DNA from: Glandiceps talaboti
Lineage: Eukaryota > Hemichordata > Enteropneusta > Spengelidae
DNA length: 60,000 nucleotides
Assembly (NCBI RefSeq): GCF_964340395.1
Contig: NC_135560.1
Location: forward strand, 4,117,998 to 4,177,997
Reading direction: 5' to 3'
This document shows, piece after piece, positions 49,179 through 60,000 of the stretch (position 1 is its first letter; each line of letters opens with the position of its first letter). The position numbers and the translations under genes are program-made. The notes beneath the pieces are model-generated. The model saw only the letters and a program-made list of their open reading frames with translations, ran no database searches and was not told the origin of the DNA.

Positions 49179-50127
49179 TGTATGTTTGTTTAATTGTACA
49201 TGCTCTTGTCATTGTGTTAGAAATGCAAAATATGTTATGATTAACCCGTTTCATTTAGCTAAAATACTTGAATTGAAACCATAATAATGTTCAAACCCGC
49301 ATATGTAAATGATAGATAAATTTAGACTTTGCATATTCAGTACTAGGGTGATTAGTTTGCTCGTGAGATAAAATGAGATGACCTGATCACCGACACGAAG
49401 ATTAACGTTTTATGGTTATTATTGAATCGGAACTTTACCTTTACCTGTATAATCCGTCTTATCGTCTATTCAAATTCAGTGACGTGAAATTTGCAAGAAA
49501 TGTTTGGCATTTTGCCAGCCTTGACCTGTCCACAGTACATTCACATGACACTGATATCATCGCAAAATAATATGTTGAACTCTTAATATCTGATCCGAAG
49601 TCAACTCAATTCCAAATCCCTTGCATTTCGTGTCAGAGAGACAAGTACTAGAATATTAGTGTTATCTCATGGTCTGTTTATCATTGATTAATCATGAATG
49701 CATAAACATACCCAGCTTAATATTAAAGCTAACAGTTGCTCACAAAAAAATAAGTCGTGAAGCTAACAACATAATAACTGAATTCGAAATATTGGAAATT
49801 GTTTGTGCATTTTTCTTGGAAAAAGTTGCCGTCACACAAAGTTGCACAGAGTACGAAATACCTAATCCGGATATGTTTATCTTGTCTCCATATATACACT
49901 TGTAAGTTTCACTAACACAATTTGCTCATCTACTGTAAGGGTACTCATTTAGAAGTCAATCAAGCACCACACTTGTCGTCACACGTCTGCATGCCACGTT
50001 CAGTATGAATGTACAATTGTCATTATTCACACATCATTTCTCTCCCTTCCTTTCTGTTCGTAATGCAAACACATTTCAAAATTTGAATATATTTCACATG
50101 CTCTACATTGAATACCACTACAATTTA
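49177..50127. other. Non-coding stretch, nothing recognised
   Basis: No exon, RNA gene or repeat array was recognised. Confidence 0.4.
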
Positions 50128-50190
<63 letters not shown>

Positions 50191-50269
50191 GCATTAGGTA
50201 TGTATGTATGTATGTATGTATGTATGTATGTATGTATGTATGTATGTATGTATGTATGTATGCCTGTAT

Positions 50270-50356
<87 letters not shown>

Positions 50357-50665
50357 TGTATGTATGTATGTATGTATGTATGTATGTATGTATGTATGTA
50401 TGTATGTATGTATGTATGTATGTATGTATGTATGTATGTATGTATGTATGTATGTATGTATGTATGTATGTATGTATGTATGTATGTATGTATGTATGTA
50501 TGTATGTATGTTTGTTTGTTTGTTTGCCTGTCTGTCTGTATGTATGTATGTATGTATGTATGTATGTATGTATGTATGTATGTATGTATGTATGTATGTA
50601 TGTATGTATGTATGTTTGTTTGTTTATTTATGTATGTGTGCAATTATTTATTTATTTATTTAATT
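50128..50665. repeat. Compound tetranucleotide microsatellite (CTGT, ATGT, TTTA)
   Basis: About 63 bp of CTGT, then about 63 bp of ATGT, about 88 bp of TTTA, about 158 bp of ATGT, a short GTTT/CTGT interruption, about 75 bp of ATGT and a TTTA end. All three frames and the reverse strand are open for long distances only because the period is four bases without stops. Confidence 0.98.
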
Positions 50666-53164
<2,499 letters not shown>

Positions 53165-53300
53165 ATGCAACTGTTTGAGAACTACGATTTTTTCCAAAGA
53201 GATGGATGTATTACCACTTACACCACATACTTCGATACTGAACGAAATGACGGCTCAAATACTGTGAAAACATACATTGGTTGTCACCGTCAACAGGTGC
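53165..53300 (+). other. Possible orphan Ly6-like exon
   Basis: An open segment after TAAAAG reads LFENYDFFQRDGCITTYTTY, then KTYIGCHRQQ. The spacing of GCITTYTTY and GCHRQ resembles the middle of a Ly6/uPAR three-finger domain. It lies 3 kb upstream of a real Ly6 gene on the same strand. No splice donor of good quality or partner exon was found. Confidence 0.22.
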
Positions 53301-53434
53301 TGTGCGCGGCGTTCATGAAAAGTAACTGTCTATTTTTAAGTTTGTTGATCAGTATATGCAGGTTAAGACTCGTGCATACTTTGATGACCTTTGCCTTTGT
53401 ATTTTTTAGCGATAACAGCTTACAACGAGAATAA

Positions 53435-55519
53435 ACACCCCAGCCTGGTCGAACCACTCCCATTTCTTATAGCTCAAACAGGCAGATATTAAATAAGAAA
53501 TTTTCGTGTGAGGAAAATTTGAAACCAAAGAAATGTTCATTATAGATCATGAAATGATAGGCTACGTGTTGGTATAATTCAATAATTATGTCATGTACTG
53601 TCTATAGAGTTATAATTTATTGGAGGTGACTCAATACTTGTTTACGGACGATAAATATTAGATTTTAAAATGATTCAATATGATTCATAATTCATCCGTT
53701 TGAGTTGAACAGAAGTATGGAAATGCTGAAGTAACATTGACGAAGGTGACGACATTGTAATATCTACAGTAGAAAAAATAACTAGTTTGATACACAAATG
53801 CGTCACATCGATAACAGTAATGGAATAGTTCTATAAATAAATTAAAACACAATAAAAGTGGTACTTTGCATGACAGAGGTCTTCTCTACTGGAGACACTG
53901 TGTGAAATAAACATATATGAGTAGTTCTTTTGAACACTGGTGAGATATCAGTAATTCTTTTTAACACTGGTGACTAATTTTTAAGGTAGTTGCTGCCAAA
54001 TTTGACAATCTTTTGCGGGTTAGAAATTACGTCAGTTCCGGATATTAACTAAGAGAGATAATAATGTATGCGGTACGGTACATACACTACCATATCCGGT
54101 TAAAGGACGTCCAACCGATAGTAATTATACAGTGTATAGTACAAGGCCTTAAAATATATGGTGACAAGTCAGTGTAATTACCAGTAAATAGAGGAAAGTA
54201 CTCATTGGTATGCTAGTAGTGTAACTAATATAAAATAAATACTAATTAAGATTGCATTGTGCAGTTGTAAATAATATACCATTGACTGCAATACGATACA
54301 ATGACTGTCAAACAATGATGTCAAACCATGATAATGATGTCGTCATCCATCCATCCAACCAGCCAGCCCAATCGAATTAATACTTAGAATTAATACCGAA
54401 TGAATTAATTAATGATTTTACGATAAATAACTACAAATTTGTACTAGAGCTAATGGCAATTTAGGACAGCCTGATTATGAAATGATTTTGAAATAAACCA
54501 TGTAATTTATTGAATGTGTCATGATAGCCTTTTGTTCATCTAATGTCACACCAACACTGCTTCTCATGCACTATGCTAGTGTGCGATACCAGGGCATATT
54601 AATCTAGGACAAAAATAGACCAACTCAACAACTACTGCATAATTAAGTTGGAATATGTTATATATACCAGAATGGCTTCATCACAACAGCGTGTTATGCA
54701 TATAATTTTTTTCCTGTGAGTGTGTGCTGGTATTTTCTTTCCACATGTATTAATTTTTGCATTTTTTAACTTCAGTCTGTACAATGCGCTGAGACGCACG
54801 TGTAGCACATTTTGTACAATAAATAAATAAATAAATACATAATATTAATAATAATAATAATAATAATATTACTCGGTGATGAATTCAATAAACCAGTATC
54901 CATACGATATATATATATTTACATATCATACGAATACTATAATATATATAACGTACAAATAAACAATAAGCAAATTATAAAAATCAAATGATAAATATTG
55001 TTTTATGTGTACCATATGTTACATTGTTTCTGTCAGTTATAAACCACAATTAGATTAACACTATATTAGCTCATTTACTTATTTATCAAATTATTCATCA
55101 AGTTTTTCATGAATACATTAAAGTAAAAGTTTCATCGAGGGTTCATACTGTTAAACCTCACAAACTATTGCAGTCTTTGTTAATAATACGACTGTGTGCT
55201 GTTAAACATGTCTAATAAATTCATGTCAGTAAATGTATTATTGAGTTCAAGGTTACTGGTCTTATCTAATTAAAATATAAATTAATTGAGTTTATAAAAA
55301 TTTATTTCGTTTTCATTTTCACTCGTGTTTCAGAGATATTTGTTGTTTTTTCATTAACAACCTTAGTGATACATGATATAAAACAGGTTTATGCCGGGAG
55401 GGGCGGTGTCTAACTCTACACAGTAATCGTTATTCTAACTCCCTGGCATGAATATAATTTGGTTTTCTATAATCTGTCGACTATTCTAAATTCTTTCCCA
55501 GGGAAACCTTCGAAAAGGG
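53435..55519. other. Non-coding AT-rich stretch
   Basis: A short AATA/TAA run is present at 54818-54868. No exon was recognised. Confidence 0.4.
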
Positions 55520-55527
55520 TATAAAAA
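55520..55527 (+). promoter_or_regulatory. Possible TATA box upstream of the Ly6 gene
   Basis: GGGTATAAAAAG lies about 750 bp before the Ly6 start codon. A TTTTGTTGACAG acceptor sits at about 56251, 21 bp before the ATG. A 5' UTR exon starting near 55550 and splicing to 56252 is therefore possible. Confidence 0.35.
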
Positions 55528-55768
55528 GTTCCACAACATTTTCTATTTGTGAATGAAGTTATATAATATAAATATTGCCTGGTACTCGGCATGAAAACAC
55601 TCGATTTACGTGATAAATAAATGTTTGTGCACATATTGTGATATAATGAAACGAAATCGAGGAATGTATTTCGCCAGTGGTTAACATTTATCTACACTCG
55701 TAACATGTCATTCTTCGAGTCTCAAACTGTTCTGTTGGTTTTACGAAATTTGGTAATTGTGTCACAAA

Positions 55769-55985
55769 AGGCCTGGTGGTTATAAGACAATGTCGCAAGC
55801 AGGCCTTGTGGTTTTACGTCATTATCGCAAACATGCCTCGTGGTTTTACGACATTGTCGCAAACAGGCCTTGTCGTTTTACGACATTGTCATAAACAGGC
55901 CTGTCGTTTTACGACAATATCGCAAACAGGCCTTGTGGTTTTACGACATTGTTGCAAACAGGCCTTGTGGTTTTACGATCATGAT
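55769..55985. repeat. Minisatellite, ~32-bp unit, seven copies
   Basis: Units contain AGGCCTTGTGGTTTTACGAC followed by ATTGTCGCAAAC with small changes. The array lies between the possible TATA box and the Ly6 start codon, that is, in the presumed 5' UTR intron. Confidence 0.92.
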
Positions 55986-56271
55986 AATGGTAAGGGGGAT
56001 TACTTAAGCATTGGACATCAAATGGTGTTCACTAGAGCGGTCGTTCCCGTAATATTTATTAAATCTTCAAACTTCTCAGACTGAAGAGTTTAAAGCTAAA
56101 ATGTTGTAGACATGCAAGTCTCTAGAAGTTTTTGATGATTGTGTAGGTGGACCTCCTGTCGAGTTTGTCTCTTCATCGTTGATTATCACACAACATTACA
56201 TTATTCTATATAGTTTTACATAAACATAACACACGCTTATTTTGTTGACAGATTACACCTTGGTCAGCAAA

Positions 56272-56516
56272 ATGCAGAACTTCATTTTCGCAGTTGTCAT
56301 CCTTGCACTCTGTGCTTTCCAGTTGTTTGAACCAGGTAAGATGGTGAGAGGGACGGGTCTGGGTAACTACATCATCACTTGTCATTTACTTGAATAATTA
56401 ATGTCCTTAAGATTATAACAAACGTCAAAATTCACCCGTTTAACAAACACAGGGGATGTTCAGTTAGACACAAAATATACTAGTTATTCACATGTATATT
56501 TGCAAAGGTGTCTATC

Positions 56517-56552
<36 letters not shown>

Positions 56553-56697
56553 TGTATGTACGTATGTTTATGTATGTATGTTTATGTATGTATGCATGTA
56601 TGTATGTAGGTATGTATGTATGTATGTATGTATGTATGCATGTATGTATGTATGCATGTGTGTGTGTGTGTGCCTGTGTGTGACTCGGTGTGTATGC

Positions 56698-56731
<34 letters not shown>

Positions 56732-58169
56732 GTCTGTACGTACGTACGTACGTACATGTATGTATGTATACTTATGTATGCGTATGTCTTCATCTATATA
56801 CTTGTTATATACTTCATCTATATTTCTTGTCGCAAAACTAAAGTTAATGAATTTATGAACTTAATCAGTTATCAATTTGATTTTACAGTATATTGTTTTA
56901 AAGTCAATTCTTGCCGTTTTACACTGATTACTACAATTAGATTTCTACAATGCTCCTACGAGATAACAATTAAGGAAATCTCTTTTGGCCCTTCAAAGGA
57001 TACCATAAAACTGAGATAATGACTATAACCCCTGCAATTCTGGCTCGGAATAAGATTACAATTGTTAAATAACTGTGTTCCACATCCCTAAATATGTGTC
57101 TATTCCATAATGTACACACGTTCTTACAGTATCTTCTATATTTTCCTTATCAATATCTAGGCGTGAACAGCGCACCTGCTGAAAATGCAGCAGCTGATAA
57201 CAGTACAGTCTTCAAATGTTTTCAATGCTCAGCCGATTTCACGTCGGACAGCCAATGCAAAAATCTGAAAAATATCGACGCCAATGCCACAGATTCTGAT
57301 ATCAAATCAGTGGAATGCACTGGCATGTGTTATGTAAGTTGATTATTTCCTTCGTACCTGTAGTGATGGGAACACAGGTAAACAGTATTTGTTTATGTCA
57401 GCCACGTCTTGAAACTCGAGATAGATGGTGCAAACCGAAACAGTGCAAACAAAGAAATTGTTCAAGTAAAAAATCAGAGTTTCTTATATAAAAATTATAT
57501 ATTTTCGATTAGATGTTACCAGACAATATGCGTTTAACTTTCTCTCACGATGTCATCTCCAGGCGACACAGGGTTTACACGGTGCACTGCTGCCTCAAGA
57601 TTTGTAGTCATCTGGGAAATTCTAACGTGGGTCAGCCCGTTCTTTGAACTGAATACTCATCGAATTTCAATGGCATTTAGAATTAAGTTAATTCATTTGA
57701 TATTCCATAGTGAAACATGTATGTTCATAATTACTATCATAGCCTGAAACTGTGACTGATATGAAGAATAGATAGTTCATTTATCTATTTATATTATTAC
57801 ATTTATAATTTCCATGTTCAAAATTCAAGCCTCATTACATGTATTTACTTGTCGAACTTAGTAATTCTCAAATCGAGTATAGTCTATATTTACTGCTGAA
57901 GAGGACTTGTATGACATAACGCACATACTCTTATATTTTTATAGGAGGAAGTGGACACGGCTGCAACACAAATCGCAAAAGTGAGACGTGGGTGCAAGGA
58001 AGAATGTGAGGAGAGTAAAGGTTGCAAGAACGCCGTAGGAACGGGCACCTGCAGGAAGTGTTGCACTGGTGAATACTGCAATGCTGATTTGAACGCAGGA
58101 GGAACTGCAATCATCACCGCAAGCATATTTGTTATCTTACTGGCTCTATTAGTCGCCTTGCTTGGTTGA
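56272..58169 (+). CDS. Ly6/uPAR three-finger protein with GPI-anchor signal, three exons
   Basis: Exons are 56272-56335, 57161-57333 and 57945-58169, with GT/AG sites and matching phases 1 and 0, giving 153 residues. Exon 1 encodes a signal peptide (MQNFIFAVVILALCAFQLFE). The mature part starts with a short acidic and alanine-rich stretch, then VFKCFQCSADFTSDSQC. It continues through ECTGMCY and GCKEECEESKGCK, and ends in the family hallmark CCTGEYCN. A small-residue site (LNAGG) and a hydrophobic C-terminus (IFVILLALLVALLG) indicate GPI attachment. The product should be a small cell-surface protein; the ligand is unknown. The three-exon plan (signal / first half / second half plus anchor) is typical of Ly6 genes. 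Intron 1 holds ATGT and CTGT microsatellites. Confidence 0.93.
56521..56770. repeat. (ATGT)n, (GT)n, (CTGT)n and (ACGT)n microsatellites in Ly6 intron 1
   Basis: ATGT-type units (56524-56656), a short GT run, CTGT units (56698-56732) and a self-complementary ACGT run (56737-56754) follow one another. Confidence 0.95.
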
Positions 58170-60000
58170 AAAATGTCTTTATAAATGTTTTTTGGACAAT
58201 TTGTCAGTCTCTTCATAGCACGATATATGACATTATAAGTCTGTAAAGTACCCGTATGTTGAATCTTCAACCGTAAGCTTTAATACCTGAATATATTTGA
58301 TTACATTTTAAGGTAGTTATATAGATGAGAAATGGGTATCTAGTTTTGGATATTCAATTCATACAACATCTTTACCATGTTTCCCACTAACCAAAATATT
58401 CATGCATGGTGACATTTAAAACATATGGAAACGATAGATCAATGGACAGGTAAGACTAGTTGTGACTCAGTAATCACTTGTATTAACAACATTACTTACT
58501 TATAATCCATCAGACTTTTTAAAAAACATCGATTTTTAGGGAAACATAGTAAAATTGTGTTATCAATTAAGAATCCAAAATAAATACCCAATTCTCATCC
58601 ATATGGCCAATATAAAATTAAAGACTATTGAATTTGAAGAATAGTACTCCCTAGTGTAAGATTTGTTCAAATATTTATAAAAGTTTGTTAAGTAATTTGA
58701 TATATTTAGCATTATTTAATTAATTAATCAATGGTACATGAACCACAACGTTTCTTAATGAACGGTTCCAATGACGTCATCGAACTGGTAGACCTCATTG
58801 CATGAAAGTATTTACTGAGCAGAATATCAGAATGATTGTCGAAGTCGACTATTAAACAATTGTCATATTTTACTATCAAAATGTAAGTAGAATTAGAACA
58901 TGAGAGAGGATGCTGTTCTAGTATATTTGCGCATGCGTAACTTGAAATTGATTTGAAAATGGCTTGCATATGCATACGCAAATATGACTGTACCTGAATC
59001 CTCATGTACTATATACGGCTAATATACAGGACTGCGATGAATAAGGGTGCAAAAGTTTGGAGATAATATATTCCGTAAAAACATTGTGCATTCACTCATA
59101 TTTTTGTTTTAATAATCGTTGGAGGTAAGATAAACGTTTGTACGGTATAATGACTACTTGTGAATTAATGTTGATTTAATGATCAAAATAAATTTAACAA
59201 ATTTAATGAGCGAAACTGTCATTATTTGTTATAACGGCCCAATGACAGAAGTTGTATGTTATTGAATGATATATATATACCTGCGTGGTATCTCAGTTTA
59301 TCAAAGTAATTAAGTTTCTGAATAATTATTTACAACTAACGGAAAATAATGAGCCATACGGTATAGTATAAATGCTAGCATAATCTTCTCACAAACGGGT
59401 ACAATTCTTTTCATAGATTTGCTATCAAGTATGACAACTCCTTATTCGTATTTTCACTTGTTCTCATTTCACTTCTACAAGTCATATATTTCAGCCAAAT
59501 ATTTAAAATTTGCCTTTGTATTTTCTAAAGGGGTTTGAAAAACCTGATAGCAAACGTTTGTCTAAACTTTAGGTAGGTTAGATAACGAACACCAAATGCA
59601 CATCATTGCATGAGTTAGTGTGTTATTTCCGTGGATTTGCACTGGATACAAGATTGTATTAAATAAATGATGCGGACTTATGATGGTGTTTTGTGTATTC
59701 ATTAAATTTTATCACGGCTTTCCTTACGGCCAAATTGCATTCCATGGCCCAACTACAAATTTTCTTAAACATGAACAGAAAATTGCAACCTGCCAAGTCA
59801 TTGGCGGCTACGGAAATAAGTGTGTTACATTTACATAATGGCGTACAATATGTACTGGGCAGGATAACTGAAAAAATAATCTGACCATAATTTGTATATT
59901 ACATGAAGGTAGCGGTGAGACGGTTTTTGAAGACGAAACTCGTGCCCATCGTACTAAACTCCTCGATTATAATTACTATCAAATGACTTTATGTAGTACT
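58170..60000. other. 3' flank of the Ly6 gene; no further gene recognised
   Basis: AATAAA occurs at 58579-58584, 410 nt after the Ly6 stop, and may be its poly(A) signal. TTTGCGCATGCGTAAC at about 58926 resembles an NRF1 site. No exon, RNA gene or repeat array was recognised to the window end. Confidence 0.4.

Noticed and set aside
57890-58270. 126-codon minus-strand frame opposite Ly6 exon 3
   Set aside because: It lies antisense to a well-supported Ly6 exon and has no independent features.

Overview
This window looks like AT-rich genomic DNA from an invertebrate animal. The genes have introns with GT/AG splice sites and AATAAA signals. The domain set is animal: a kringle joined to a pentraxin-like LamG domain, a secreted C-type lectin, a GPI-anchored Ly6 protein and a TPR protein. 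Simple-sequence and interspersed repeats fill most of the rest. Two histone-type 3' stem-loops in their usual flanks, plus the immune-type lectin set, fit a marine deuterostome such as a hemichordate or cephalochordate. I cannot fix the species, and no species-specific marker was found.

Layout. 1-7.4 kb: the last two exons of a kringle-pentraxin gene (+) between microsatellites and copies of an ATGT-bracketed repeat. 7.4-8.6 kb: a two-exon TPR gene (-). 8.8-10.7 kb: three unrelated minisatellite arrays in its upstream region. 11-19 kb: no intact gene, but a TIR element holding a tRNA-like SINE head, a lone first exon with an NLS (+), and a broken copy of a small gene ending in a histone-type stem-loop (-). 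19.36-22.5 kb: a complete five-exon C-type lectin (+) with a 10-nt micro-exon. 23.2 kb: a perfect-looking foldback element. 25.6-43.1 kb: exons of a large unrecognised minus-strand gene, or two genes. Its introns hold a 58-bp array, a ~380-bp array and, at 32.9-37.5 kb, a 4.6-kb hAT transposon with TIRs, an 8-bp target duplication, a zinc-finger hAT transposase with one stop codon, and a second small ORF. 43.4-47.3 kb: a mosaic of degenerate interspersed repeats. 47.3-56 kb: mainly microsatellites. 56.27-58.17 kb: a complete three-exon Ly6/uPAR gene (+). 58.2-60 kb: no recognised gene.

The most unusual feature is inside the hAT element. Upstream of the transposase and on the same strand lies an intronless 110-codon ORF. 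It is followed 26 nt after its stop by a canonical histone mRNA 3' stem-loop and then a purine-rich U7-type element, and preceded by an octamer (ATGCAAAT), a CArG box and a CRE-like site. A diverged relative of the ORF's C-terminus, again followed by the same stem-loop, lies about 23 kb away at 13.7-13.9 kb. This suggests a small-gene family with replication-type (poly(A)-independent) mRNA ends that is carried by, or associated with, a DNA transposon.

The protein-coding genes otherwise look like independent neighbours rather than a pathway. Three of them encode secreted or surface proteins (kringle-pentraxin, C-type lectin, Ly6) of types often used in extracellular recognition.
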